Positions 1 through 8,614 of a stretch of DNA of 53,130 nucleotides are shown here, piece after piece (the first letter of the stretch is position 1; each line of letters starts with the position of its first letter). Origin of the DNA: an uncultured Phascolarctobacterium sp. (GTDB taxonomy: Bacteria; Bacillota; Negativicutes; Acidaminococcales; Acidaminococcaceae). The stretch lies in assembly GCF_937920985.1 (NCBI RefSeq), contig NZ_CALDXR010000038.1, forward strand, positions 1 to 53,130. The letters run 5' to 3'. The notes below the pieces were generated by a model. That model was not told the origin of the DNA. It worked only from the letters and a program-made list of their open reading frames with translations, and made no database searches. Made by a program: the position numbers and the translations under genes.

Positions 1-28
1 GGGGTTTCTCTTTTTTTGCAAAGCTCAT
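1..28 (-). CDS. Possible start of next importer gene (partial)
   Basis: An ATG on the minus strand at 26-28 opens a frame that runs off the left edge (MSFAKKEKP...). It lies directly downstream of the substrate-binding lipoprotein gene, where an FecCD-type permease gene would be expected. The only AAGGAG motif is about 20 bases upstream of the ATG, so the start is uncertain. Too short to identify from sequence. Confidence 0.25.
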
Positions 29-52
29 ATTTGTTGATTACGGGAATGCTCC

Positions 53-997
53 TTATTTTTTATAAACAATGTTTGTCAAATCTTCTATAGATTCGCAAAC
101 ATAGTGAGTAAAACAAACCGTTAGCTTCATTGGTATAAGTATAACATCATTGTTTTTTACAGCTTTTACATCCTTCAGTGATTCATCACTCATGTAATCT
201 TTATATACTTGAGATTCTCCTCTGTTAATCTTTTCGATATTCCAATCTATTAAAAGTAAAACATCAGGATTCGCTTTAATGATTTCCTCTTTATTTATAT
301 TCAAATTGGCATCATTAGGTAAATCAGTATCATCAACAGCATTTTTCAGTTGGCTTTTATGGATAACATCATCTACAATCGTATCTTTAAAGCTTCTTGC
401 TCCCAAAGAACTTGCTATTATCACACTCTTCTTGTCTGCTTCCTTAATATGCAGATTATTAATTTTCGCTAATCTGCTTTTAAAAGTTTTGATAAGCTCT
501 TCGCCTTTTTCTTCTTCACCTACAGCCTTGGCAACCTGCATAATATAGTCAGGTATATCATCAACCCTTTTAGGATTTTTGATTACAACCGTTTTAATAT
601 CAGAGCTTTCCAATGCATCAATAAAATCCTTTTTAAAGTTTTCCCTTATGATTACAAGATCAGGTTTATTTGCCAGCATAAATTCTATATTTTCTTCTGT
701 TGTCCTGTTGACAGCCTTAGCTTTATCTACAACATGTGATAAAGCTCTTTCTCTGCCACCTTTGCTAACAGATAAAATCCTTCCGGAGTCAACCATGTCT
801 AAAAGAATTTCATCAGTAGAGACATGCAAGCTGATAATTCGTTCTGGCTTTTTATCAAAACTAATCCTCTTTCCGCGAGAATCTACAATACTATATGCCG
901 TCTTCAGATTACTTTTACTGTTATCGGCAACATGACCGCCACAACCTGCTAAAGCAAGAATTACTACCAGAAGTACCAGCGTAATAGCTCTATTCAC
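53..997 (-). CDS. ABC transporter substrate-binding lipoprotein (BtuF/FecB type)
   Basis: The 314-residue protein has a lipoprotein signal peptide (hydrophobic residues 4-18, then the lipobox LAGCGG). A periplasmic-binding fold of the iron-siderophore/cobalamin class follows: 'RIISLHVSTDEILLDM' near residue 53, then 'PDVLLLIDW' near the C-terminal lobe. Family members capture iron chelates, haem or corrinoids and pass them to a BtuC/FecCD permease. The substrate cannot be read from this sequence. The start is GTG at 997, chosen because AGGAGGAGAT lies just upstream. The gene is divergent from a LysR regulator 144 bases away, which may control it. Permease and ATPase genes probably continue off the left edge. 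Confidence 0.85.
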   Translation of the reverse strand: MNRAITLVLLVVILALAGCGGHVADNSKSNLKTAYSIVDSRGKRISFDKKPERIISLHVSTDEILLDMVDSGRILSVSKGGRERALSHVVDKAKAVNRTTEENIEFMLANKPDLVIIRENFKKDFIDALESSDIKTVVIKNPKRVDDIPDYIMQVAKAVGEEEKGEELIKTFKSRLAKINNLHIKEADKKSVIIASSLGARSFKDTIVDDVIHKSQLKNAVDDTDLPNDANLNINKEEIIKANPDVLLLIDWNIEKINRGESQVYKDYMSDESLKDVKAVKNNDVILIPMKLTVCFTHYVCESIEDLTNIVYKK

Positions 998-1026
998 ACC
1001 GCATCTCCTCCTAATATAAGTCCGTT

Positions 1027-1075
1027 TCTTATTGAACCACCCTGCTACTTGTGGTATGATTATATCAGATAATTA
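1027..1075 (-). promoter_or_regulatory. Candidate divergent control region
   Basis: The 144-base gap between the binding-protein gene and the LysR gene holds a minus-strand -10 (TATAAT at 1059-1064). An interrupted dyad ATTAT-N5-ATAAT overlaps this -10, and ACCAC-N10-GTGGT lies downstream of it. LysR regulators usually bind interrupted dyads between divergent genes, so these are plausible sites. No good -35 is visible. Confidence 0.3.
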
Positions 1076-1141
1076 CACTTTTTAAAAGAAACATATTTTT
1101 ATAGCGGTATAACTTCTTTTTATGCAAGGATTTGATATTCA

Positions 1142-2023
1142 ATGGATTTTAAGCAATTAGAGTATTTTTTAGAGACAGCCGATGCCAAATGTATAAGTAA
1201 AGCAGCAAAAAAGCTATTTGTAACACAGCCTGCTATTAGTCAGAGTATTAAAAGCTTAGAAAGAGAGCTTGATACTAAGCTATTTAACAGAGAAGGCGCA
1301 AATATTGTTTTAACAAATTCCGGAGAGATTTTTTATAAATATGCTCGTGACAGCATTCTATGTATCGATACTGCTGTTTCAAAAATAAAAGACCTGCAAG
1401 CAGGTAAATCAGGTATTATTTCTATAGGCTCCTGGAACTCAATCGGTTTAGAATATTTACCAAAGCTTATGCAAGGATTCCATAAAGATTATCCGAATAT
1501 CAGGCTAGATATAATCCAAGATGACAAACAAGCTCTTTTCTCCAGACTTACCTTAGGTACAATAGACCTATGTTTTGCCAGAAAGCTTCCTGAAAACAGC
1601 AAATTTACTAAGCTTTCGCTCCCCAATGATTATTTAGTGATCATCGGAAAGAAAGATTTTTTTACAGATTCTAATGACTGCATAAATATTGCTTCTCTCA
1701 AAACCACTCCTTTCATTATCAAAAAGAATCTTGTAAATTCAATTACTGCTTTATGCGAAAAAAACTCTTTTCAACCATTTATATATTGTTTTTGTGATGA
1801 TTTAAATACGTCCGTTATGTTGGCTAAAGCAGGCTTAGGTATCACTATTATTCCTAAATCTTACCTTAGTGAATATTCCGCAGATTGTCTCACTGTAAAG
1901 AGAATTGTCGAACTCAACAAAATCAAGGAATGTTCGATACTCTATAACAAAAGTAATATTTCCTCGTCCGCTAAATTGTTTATAAATTATTTGAGGCAGA
2001 TACAACAAAATGCTTCACTATAA
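1142..2023 (+). CDS. LysR-family transcriptional regulator
   Basis: The 293-residue protein has the usual LysR length. Residues 1-60 form the winged helix-turn-helix ('MDFKQLEYFLETADAKCISK', then 'LFVTQPAISQSIKSLEREL'). The rest is the two-lobed inducer-binding domain ('GIISIGSWNSIGLEYLPKLM', 'ARKLPENSKF', 'AKAGLGITIIPKSYL'). The start at 1142 has AAGGA about 10 bases upstream. Its divergent placement beside the binding-protein gene suggests that it regulates that importer. The co-inducer is unknown. Confidence 0.9.
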   Translation: MDFKQLEYFLETADAKCISKAAKKLFVTQPAISQSIKSLERELDTKLFNREGANIVLTNSGEIFYKYARDSILCIDTAVSKIKDLQAGKSGIISIGSWNSIGLEYLPKLMQGFHKDYPNIRLDIIQDDKQALFSRLTLGTIDLCFARKLPENSKFTKLSLPNDYLVIIGKKDFFTDSNDCINIASLKTTPFIIKKNLVNSITALCEKNSFQPFIYCFCDDLNTSVMLAKAGLGITIIPKSYLSEYSADCLTVKRIVELNKIKECSILYNKSNISSSAKLFINYLRQIQQNASL

Positions 2024-2076
2024 TTAAAGCAAAGCTAAATTTATTATCTGTAAAATTAAAAAATATTAGTAATTTT

Positions 2077-2110
2077 TGCCCCCAATACTAACAAAAAAGT
2101 ATTGGGGGCA
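2077..2110 (+). terminator. Hairpin after the LysR gene
   Basis: TGCCCCCAATAC (2077-2088) pairs with GTATTGGGGGCA (2099-2110), a 12-bp perfect stem 54 bases after the LysR stop. The following bases (TTCTCAT) make only a weak U tract. Confidence 0.55.
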
Positions 2111-2135
2111 TTCTCATAATTTCCAACTATAAATA

Positions 2136-2168
2136 GAAAAACAGGCTGTCGTGTCTTCCGACAGCCTG
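2136..2168 (-). terminator. Terminator of the GNAT/DUF2156 operon
   Basis: CAGGCTGTCG (2142-2151) pairs with CGACAGCCTG (2159-2168). On the minus strand the stem is followed by TTTTTCTATTT, a standard intrinsic terminator just past the GNAT stop. Confidence 0.85.
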
Positions 2169-2175
2169 CATAGCT

Positions 2176-3399
2176 TTAAAAATATTCGTTATTGTACGTG
2201 CGACATTTAGGAAAGAGCTCATCGAGCAACTGCAGCTTCCGCACATCGCTGCATTTGATGCGCCCTGCTTCCAACAGTTCGCTGGCACTGAAAGCACCAA
2301 AGTAAAACTGAGTAAAGGTACCCATGTCCATGGTGACCTCCTCCTGCTCCAGCGTGCTGACTGCCTCCAGCTTACCCGGTGACGTGCGCAGCTGCAGCAG
2401 ATGATTATTGCGCTCAATCATCTTATCCGTAAGCAGCACAACAACACTGCCGCTGCTCATGCTTGCTGCTACCGGCAGCTTGGCGAGCGCTGCCCGTGCA
2501 TCGAGGCAGCGCGCCATCATAAACGGCTGCAGTCTGCCCGTAAGCGCCTGGTCTGCAAAGCCAAGATATGTTTTATCCCAAGGCTCCGCCAGCCAGCAAA
2601 GCTCCTGCGCTTCGCTTCTATGTCCTGCGGCATATTGCAGCAGACGGTTCTTCGCCGCAGCGTCCTGCGCCAGCAGCTCCTGCACGTTGAACGTGCCGTC
2701 GCTCAAAGCATAAAGCATATAACCAACTGCTTCTCCCGCACGATAGACAACAGCGCACAGCACATTTTCCTGCGTAACTACCGACAACAGCTTGCGCCAT
2801 TGGAAAGCAGTACGCTGCGGTACGCCGTTCCATGCTGCGGTAACACTTGCGTAAATATCTGCCAAAGGATTGCAAGGCTGAGCTTTTTCCTCAGTCACAG
2901 ACTGCAGCAAAGAAGCTAAATCCAGACGTTCTACCGACAGGTCATCACCTATTGCAGGAAGCTGCAGCTGTGCCAGCGGCATTTTATACTCGTGACGATA
3001 ATAGCAATAAGCAAATTCGTACGGCAGATAAATTCCGGCGTTGATTGGCATCAGCGTCACAAAGGGGAAGCCCTGCGAGCGCAGCACCTCAAAGGCAGTT
3101 TCCAAAAGCGGACGCAAAAGATGCTGTCCACGTGCTTCCGGAGCGGTGGCAATGCCCACCAGATACGGCACCAGCATCTCCTGCCCGCGCAAACGCAGCA
3201 TATAAGGATTGACGTGCAGCATTGTGCGCAGTCTTTCGTCCTCGCCAACCTTGTCAAAGCCACCGATAACCATATTATCCTTGCCGCAGTACTGCTCAAA
3301 ATAGTACTGAAAGAAAGGTTCTGTCTTTTTTTCAAAGCAGTAATCCCAAAGCTTCTCCGCCTGGTACATACGCTCCTTGCTCAAGACACGGTAAATCAT
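2176..3399 (-). CDS. GNAT N-acetyltransferase, Eis-like
   Basis: 407 residues, as in the Eis/'enhanced intracellular survival' architecture: an N-terminal GNAT domain, a second degenerate GNAT half and a C-terminal SCP2-like domain. The acetyl-CoA-binding stretch 'VGIATAPEARGQHLLRPL' is near residue 81, and 'FPFVTLMPINAGIYLPYEFA' (residues about 112-131) matches the family. Eis proteins acetylate amines, including aminoglycosides in mycobacteria. The substrate here is unknown. ATG at 3399 has GAGGT upstream. It is co-transcribed with the DUF2156 gene (8-base gap). Confidence 0.8.
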   Translation of the reverse strand: MIYRVLSKERMYQAEKLWDYCFEKKTEPFFQYYFEQYCGKDNMVIGGFDKVGEDERLRTMLHVNPYMLRLRGQEMLVPYLVGIATAPEARGQHLLRPLLETAFEVLRSQGFPFVTLMPINAGIYLPYEFAYCYYRHEYKMPLAQLQLPAIGDDLSVERLDLASLLQSVTEEKAQPCNPLADIYASVTAAWNGVPQRTAFQWRKLLSVVTQENVLCAVVYRAGEAVGYMLYALSDGTFNVQELLAQDAAAKNRLLQYAAGHRSEAQELCWLAEPWDKTYLGFADQALTGRLQPFMMARCLDARAALAKLPVAASMSSGSVVVLLTDKMIERNNHLLQLRTSPGKLEAVSTLEQEEVTMDMGTFTQFYFGAFSASELLEAGRIKCSDVRKLQLLDELFPKCRTYNNEYF

Positions 3400-3407
3400 A
3401 AGCTACC

Positions 3408-4268
3408 TCACCCAATAATTACATTATATTTTTGCACCATAAATTCCGGATGCAGCGCCATTTTTGCCTCACGCAGACCGGGATGTCCCATATCCTCCTC
3501 GCGATTCAGATATTTTACATCTGTCCAGGCATGAGCGGCGAACTCCTTCGTAATAGCAGTATACAAGCCGCGCACATCATGACGCGCCTTTTCTACGTGC
3601 AGCACCGCCGTATCATCGTTAATCTTTTTGCCAAAGCTGAAGGCCTGGATTTTACCGTCAAAACGGATGGCACCGCCGCGCAGCTCCAGCTGTTCAAAGC
3701 TCAGGAAGGCCTCCTGGATAGCATATTTTTCGCACAACAGCGAAGGATCCTCCGCCATATGCTCGTCGCACCAGCGCTCGCCGAAATTCAAGCATTCCAT
3801 CATATTATCCATAGTAATCGGCTCATAAACGAAATCAGGATGCGCCTTGACAAAAGCATTATAGTGATTCTTCTGCCCGTGCAGCTTGCGGCCGGAAAGC
3901 GTTGCCAGCTTTTCCTGCAGATATACATAATCCCAGTTATCGCGGTCTTCTTCATATGTCAGACCCGGCAGCACGCGCTCAAAGCGCTCCTTGGTAAAAT
4001 CATAGATACCATGCATCTCAAACGGTTTGCCCTGATGCTCCTCCTTCAGCTCCTGCATAAGACGCGGCAAATCCTCATCGCGTCCGCCAAAAGGCTGAAT
4101 GTAAAAATCAACGTTGTTGCGTTTAACCTTCAGCAAAAGGAAATCGTGCGCTACGCACCAATAAATATGATAGCAGTCACGCCAGACAAAAAGATTGGAA
4201 AAGGCACATTCGCTGCCATTTTGATGTGATTTTGATATATAGCTTTCAAACAAAGGCTTTTGTGCCAA
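3408..4268 (-). CDS. DUF2156 (lysylphosphatidylglycerol-synthase C-terminal-like) protein
   Basis: A cytosolic protein of two GNAT-like halves related to the catalytic domain of MprF-type aminoacyl-phosphatidylglycerol synthases. It has no MprF membrane domain, so stand-alone DUF2156 is the best label; true substrates of this class are poorly known. Visible features are 'NLFVWRDCYHIYW' near the N-terminus and 'VEKARHDVRGLYTAITKEF' in the second half. The first conventional start in frame is TTG at 4268, which lacks a ribosome binding site. The reading frame stays open upstream to an ATT at 4290-4292, preceded by AGGGGG at 8 bases. That extension reads SILEFKPVTLAQK, which resembles the usual family N-terminus. 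See findings. Confidence 0.8.
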   Translation of the reverse strand: MAQKPLFESYISKSHQNGSECAFSNLFVWRDCYHIYWCVAHDFLLLKVKRNNVDFYIQPFGGRDEDLPRLMQELKEEHQGKPFEMHGIYDFTKERFERVLPGLTYEEDRDNWDYVYLQEKLATLSGRKLHGQKNHYNAFVKAHPDFVYEPITMDNMMECLNFGERWCDEHMAEDPSLLCEKYAIQEAFLSFEQLELRGGAIRFDGKIQAFSFGKKINDDTAVLHVEKARHDVRGLYTAITKEFAAHAWTDVKYLNREEDMGHPGLREAKMALHPEFMVQKYNVIIG

Positions 4269-4329
4269 TGTTACAGGTTTAAATTCTAAAATACTGATAA
4301 CCCCCTAAAAAACTCATTACTGCTTGTAT

Positions 4330-4338
4330 ATTATAGCA
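4330..4338 (-). promoter_or_regulatory. Extended -10 promoter for the DUF2156/GNAT operon
   Basis: Minus-strand TGCTATAAT is a perfect extended -10, about 30 bases upstream of the proposed ATT start. The -35 is poor, as is common when the TGn element is present. Confidence 0.5.
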
Positions 4339-4514
4339 TATGAAATATAGCTTGCGTCATTGTAATTGCATTTTTAACATTAACTTCACAAAATAGATAA
4401 CTACTATCCATTACCTATATTATAATATGCTGTTTCAGCTTTTCTGCAAAGTATGCACAAAAAAGTGCTTCAGTTACCAAAAGGTTACCGAACATTCTTA
4501 AGCATAAGCACAAA

Positions 4515-4545
4515 ATAACCGCACAGCTTTTATACTGGCGGTTAT
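4515..4545 (-). terminator. Hairpin after the S-component-like gene
   Basis: ATAACCGC (4515-4522) pairs with GCGGTTAT (4538-4545). On the minus strand it is followed by a short TTTT, so it is a modest terminator for the aminotransferase/membrane-protein pair. Confidence 0.5.
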
Positions 4546-4602
4546 CTTAGCTATCGAACAATTCGATACACATAAACTCGTTATATTATTACAAAGTCCT
4601 GC

Positions 4603-5109
4603 TTAATCAAACTGACGCAGGCGCTTTTTGACCTGCTCTGCCAGCAAAATACCGGCAACAGCCGTTAGCAGCTGCGGTACGCTCATCGCAAACATAATCG
4701 TCTTACTCAGCGCAGGATTCGGCAACGCCAAAAAGCTGACTACCACCCAGGCTGCCAGCAGCATAACAGCGGCCTTCGCCACAGGCGGCACACATAAAGC
4801 CAGCTTATGCCTGCCCTTAAACTGACGCACAAGCAGCACAAAGATAAAATTGCCCAGCCAGATTACAGGAATCAGAAACGGCAGCAGCACCTGCCCCTGC
4901 ACGTAAGCAGTCAGCGGCAGCAAAAACGCCAGCAGCAATGCTGTCTTCAGGCCGCCCAGCTGCAGCGTGAGCACCAGCATCATATGCACCAAAGTACCGA
5001 TGATAAACGTGGAAAGCATTTGCGGCATCGGCAGCACCAGACGCAGCGACTGCAGCGCCAGCGCCAAGGCCACCAGCAGTGCTCCCCGCACCAGCTTGCT
5101 GTTATTCAT
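4603..5109 (-). CDS. Small integral membrane protein, ECF S-component-like
   Basis: 168 residues, almost all hydrophobic, with about five predicted membrane segments (roughly 7-25, 33-52, 54-72, 76-97 and 108-128) and a basic tail (QVKKRLRQFD). The arrangement resembles small ECF-transporter S-component-like proteins of Clostridia and Negativicutes, some of which are mislabelled 'iron hydrogenase' in databases. S components bind a vitamin or metal and dock on a shared EcfAT module; no substrate residues can be recognised here. Its start overlaps the end of the aminotransferase-like gene by 8 bases, so the two are probably translationally coupled. Confidence 0.5.
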   Translation of the reverse strand: MNNSKLVRGALLVALALALQSLRLVLPMPQMLSTFIIGTLVHMMLVLTLQLGGLKTALLLAFLLPLTAYVQGQVLLPFLIPVIWLGNFIFVLLVRQFKGRHKLALCVPPVAKAAVMLLAAWVVVSFLALPNPALSKTIMFAMSVPQLLTAVAGILLAEQVKKRLRQFD

Positions 5110-5986
5110 GCTTAGCAGGGCATTCCTTAGCTACAAACGCCATATATGCATCCTGCAGCTTTTGTGTCAGCTCGCCAACCTTGCCGTCAGCAACGAAGCT
5201 GCGGTCAATTTTGGTAACAGGCATAAATTCGCAGCGCGGTCCGCAGAGGAAGGCTTCGTCTGCTTTGAGTGCGAAATCCTTATCAAAGGCTCTTTCGATA
5301 ATCTGCAGGTCCAGGTCTTTGGACAGGCGTTCCATCAGCAGGCGGCGGGTAATGTTTTTATGGATAAAGTTGTTTTCGGGATGAGTCCAAAGAATACCGT
5401 CTTTATAAATGAAGAAGCTTGCTTCGGTGCTTTCGGTAATTTTGCCGTCGCGAACAAACAGGGAATCAAAAGCATTGCCGATAACAGCCTTCTGTTTAGC
5501 CATGACTTCCGGCAGGCGGTTTAATGTATTGATATCGCAGCATGCCCAGCGTACGTCTTCCACAGTGATAACATTTACGCCCTTAGCACGCTTTTGTGCC
5601 AGCGCCTCGCGGTCAACCGGTACAGCATACATAGTCAGATGCGGAATGCTCTGCTCCGGATAGGACAGAGCATAAGCACCGCTGCCACGGGTTACCTGAG
5701 TATAGATTTCGCAGTCCTTCAGACCGGTTGCGGCCAGCAGGCCTTCATGGAACTCTACGAGCTCTTCAATCATATAAACGCCGGGGATTTTTACGGCGAT
5801 TACAGAATCGAATAAATTGTTCATATGCGGCAGCAAAGCAAAGCAGCGGCCGTTATAAACCGGTACAATTTCAAAAACGCCATCGCCGAAATTATGGCCG
5901 CGGTCGTTAACGTCAATAAACGCTTCAGCCTCCGGCATAATCTCGCCGTCTACCAAAACTAATTTTTCTTGTTGATTTTCGTTCAT
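5102..5986 (-). CDS. Class IV aminotransferase (D-Ala transaminase-like) lacking the PLP lysine
   Basis: 294 residues in fold-type IV PLP-enzyme form, closest by eye to Bacillus D-amino-acid transaminase: 'RGHNFGDGVFEIVPVYNG' (residues 29-46), 'ITESTEASFF' and 'KITESTEA' around E185, and 'DGILWTHPENNFI'. The active-site lysine of the family lies in a 'CDIKSLN' motif. Here the motif reads CDINTLN, so the lysine is asparagine N153 (codon AAT, 5528-5530). The usual active-site tyrosine is F38. The protein may therefore be inactive or repurposed. ATG at 5986 is chosen over an upstream in-frame start because GGAGG lies 7 bases before it. It is the first gene of a two-gene unit with the downstream membrane protein. 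Confidence 0.8.
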   Translation of the reverse strand: MNENQQEKLVLVDGEIMPEAEAFIDVNDRGHNFGDGVFEIVPVYNGRCFALLPHMNNLFDSVIAVKIPGVYMIEELVEFHEGLLAATGLKDCEIYTQVTRGSGAYALSYPEQSIPHLTMYAVPVDREALAQKRAKGVNVITVEDVRWACCDINTLNRLPEVMAKQKAVIGNAFDSLFVRDGKITESTEASFFIYKDGILWTHPENNFIHKNITRRLLMERLSKDLDLQIIERAFDKDFALKADEAFLCGPRCEFMPVTKIDRSFVADGKVGELTQKLQDAYMAFVAKECPAKHE

Positions 5987-6193
5987 CTTTATTCCTCCAA
6001 TTGCGCTTGTCACAATAAATTAACATAATAAAGCATTATTTATGCAATAATTCCAGTCAAAAATATTGTATAATATATATTGAGATTATTTGTTTTGCAG
6101 TCTGCAGAGCTTGTAAAAAGCTAATGACTACATTTCAATTATTATACACCATTTAAAGCCATTTTGGCAAAAAATATCGCAAAGGAGATTCCC

Positions 6194-8497
6194 ATGACGC
6201 ATCTGCCCACTATTATTAACGACTTAGCAATGATTTTGCTTGTAGCCGGTGTCACAACTATTCTTTTCAAAAAAATTAATCAGCCGCTGGTACTTGGCTA
6301 TATTGTTGCCGGCTTCATCACCGGTCCGCACTTCAACTTCTTCCCGACGATTACCGATAAGGCCAACGTCCACGCCTGGTCCGAAATCGGTGTTATCTTC
6401 CTGCTGTTCGCGCTGGGACTGGAGTTTAGCTTTTACAAGCTGAAAAGCGTAGGCAGTACCGCCTTCATCGCCACTGCGGTAGAAATCGGCGGTATGCTGG
6501 CCGTAGGCTACTTCGCCGGTACGCTGCTGGGCTGGAACCATATGGACAGCCTTTTCCTTGGCGGTATGCTTTCTATGTCCTCCACCACGATAATCATCAA
6601 AGCCTTTGACGATTTAAAGCTCAGGGCGCAGCGCTTTACGGAAATCGTTTTTGGCGTGCTGATTATTGAAGATATCGCCGGCATCGTGATGATGGTGCTG
6701 CTTGCAACCATGGCCGTAGCCAGCGCCGATGTTTCCACGATGGAGCTGCTGCTCAGCATCGGACGCTTAATTTTCTTCCTCGTGCTATGGTTTGTCCTGG
6801 GTATGTACCTTGTCCCCAGCTTCTTTAAATGGGCCAAGCAGCTGATGAACGAAGAAACTTTGGTAGTTGTTTCCATCGGCCTGTGCCTTGGCATGGTGGT
6901 GCTGGCAACTCAGCTTGGCTTCTCTTCCGCTTTGGGTGCCTTCATCATGGGTTCTTTGATTGCCGAAGCGCCTAACGCCGAAAAAATCGAGCACCTCGTT
7001 GCGCCTATCAAGGATTTGTTCGGCGCAGTCTTTTTCGTGTCCGTCGGCATGATGGTAGATCCCGCTATCCTGCTGGAGCAGGCGCTGCCCATTTTCGTGC
7101 TGGTAGTTGCAACAATTATAGGCAAGCTGATTTTCTCTACCGGCGGTGTACTGGCCTCCGGCCAAAGCCTCAACACCTCTGTGCACTGCGGCTTCAGCCT
7201 GGCACAGATTGGTGAATTCTCCTTTATTATCGCTTCCCTCGGCATGAGCCTGGGCGTAATCAGCAGCTTTTTATATCCGATTATCGTAGCGGTATCCGTA
7301 ATCACTACCTTTACTACACCCTTCTGCATCATGGCAGCCGAACCCTTCTACCAGCTTGTGCTGAAGCTGCTGCCGCCGCAGGCTAAAAGCTGGCTGGACC
7401 GTTACACCGGCACCAATACTGACGATGACAAGGATCAGGACTGGAAGAACCTGCTGACCGGTTACACGATGCGTATGCTGATTTTTATCACCCTGCTGGC
7501 AGCTATTGCTTTGGGTGCAGAATATTACCTGCTGCCTTATTTGGGCAACACGCTGAAACTGCCGTACAGCAGACTGCTGACCGCTGCAGCCACCTTTATC
7601 ATCATGTCACCGATTTTGCGTGCTGTGCTCGTCAACCGCGCCGGTAATGGTGATTTGTTCTCCAAGCTCTGGTTTAAGAAGCGTGCCAACCATCTGCCGC
7701 TGATGTTCCTGGTATTCGGCAAGCTGCTTGTAGCATCTGCTTCGCTGTACTTCATCTTCCACACTCTGCTTAATCTGCACGGCTTCCTGGCCTGCGTATC
7801 CATATTGCTGGCAGCGTACTTCATCTCCTCCTCCGACTGGCTGATGAGCGAATACCTGCGCATTGAATCGCGCTTTTTGGTAAACCTTAACGAAAAGCAC
7901 ATGCGCAAGCATCGCGAAAGCTCTCCTGATGACAGCCGTACCTGGTTCGATGAGGATTTGCAGCTTGTTTATTACGATTTGCAAAATGACTCCTCTATAA
8001 TCGGCAAAACTTTGCGCAGTCTCGGCTTCCGCGAAAGCTATGGCTGTAACGTTCTGCAGCTTTTGGGCAGCAACCGCACCGTTGATATGCCCGGTGGCGA
8101 GCAGATAGTTGAGCAGGGCGACAAGCTGCTGCTTATCGGTACCAGCAGCCAGCTGCAGGTTTTTGACGCTGCTGCAAGACAACGCAGCTTAGGCCTGGAG
8201 CGCTGCGACCTGCCGCAAAGCCTGCGTGAATTTATGCTGGATAATCACCGGAACAAACCGGAACAACAATTCCTCTCCCTGGCAATTACGATTGATAAGC
8301 ATTCTCCTATTTTAGGAACCTCGCTGAAGGCTGCCGATTTGCGCAACAAGTGGAGCTGCCTCGTCATCGGTCTGGAGCGTGGTGCCTTTACGATTACCAA
8401 CCCCCACGTTTCACTTGTTTTCGAAGAAAACGACCTGCTCTGGGTATTAGGCAAGCAAAAAATGATGAATACGTTAATCAGAGAAGAGATTTTGTAA
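6194..8497 (+). CDS. CPA2-family K+/H+ antiporter with TrkA-C domains (KefB-like)
   Basis: 767 residues. The first 390 or so residues form the 12-helix monovalent cation:proton antiporter domain ('PLVLGYIVAGFITGPH', 'EIGVIFLLFALGLEFSF', 'SSALGAFIMGSLIAEAP'). Further membrane segments lie near 430-560. Two TrkA-C-like cytosolic domains follow, near 600-675 ('DSSIIGKTLRSLGFRESYG') and 690-767 ('HSPILGTSLKAADLR'). Such proteins extrude K+ or Na+ in exchange for H+ at the inner membrane. Start ATG 6194 is selected over an in-frame ATG 30 bases upstream because AAAGGAG sits 7 bases before it. A strong terminator follows. Confidence 0.88.
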   Translation: MTHLPTIINDLAMILLVAGVTTILFKKINQPLVLGYIVAGFITGPHFNFFPTITDKANVHAWSEIGVIFLLFALGLEFSFYKLKSVGSTAFIATAVEIGGMLAVGYFAGTLLGWNHMDSLFLGGMLSMSSTTIIIKAFDDLKLRAQRFTEIVFGVLIIEDIAGIVMMVLLATMAVASADVSTMELLLSIGRLIFFLVLWFVLGMYLVPSFFKWAKQLMNEETLVVVSIGLCLGMVVLATQLGFSSALGAFIMGSLIAEAPNAEKIEHLVAPIKDLFGAVFFVSVGMMVDPAILLEQALPIFVLVVATIIGKLIFSTGGVLASGQSLNTSVHCGFSLAQIGEFSFIIASLGMSLGVISSFLYPIIVAVSVITTFTTPFCIMAAEPFYQLVLKLLPPQAKSWLDRYTGTNTDDDKDQDWKNLLTGYTMRMLIFITLLAAIALGAEYYLLPYLGNTLKLPYSRLLTAAATFIIMSPILRAVLVNRAGNGDLFSKLWFKKRANHLPLMFLVFGKLLVASASLYFIFHTLLNLHGFLACVSILLAAYFISSSDWLMSEYLRIESRFLVNLNEKHMRKHRESSPDDSRTWFDEDLQLVYYDLQNDSSIIGKTLRSLGFRESYGCNVLQLLGSNRTVDMPGGEQIVEQGDKLLLIGTSSQLQVFDAAARQRSLGLERCDLPQSLREFMLDNHRNKPEQQFLSLAITIDKHSPILGTSLKAADLRNKWSCLVIGLERGAFTITNPHVSLVFEENDLLWVLGKQKMMNTLIREEIL

Positions 8498-8587
8498 TGA
8501 CTGCTTTCTAACGCCGCTTCCACTACGTTACCTTGTGAAAGCTATCAGGTACGTTATCTGGTGCGTTAACCTATACGTCCCTATTCA

Positions 8588-8614
8588 GCCGCTGCTTTTC
8601 GCAGCGGCTTTTTT
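8588..8614 (+). terminator. Terminator of the antiporter gene
   Basis: GCCGCTGC (8588-8595) pairs with GCAGCGGC (8601-8608) and is followed by TTTTTT. It sits tail to tail with pilT, touching its stop codon. Confidence 0.9.

Larger units (their letters stand above)
4269..4602. other. Intergenic region with a promoter and a hairpin
   Basis: This 334-base gap holds the promoter of the leftward DUF2156/GNAT operon near 4330 and a hairpin at 4515-4545 ending the leftward gene to its right. The region between is AT-rich and I see nothing else in it. Confidence 0.6.
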
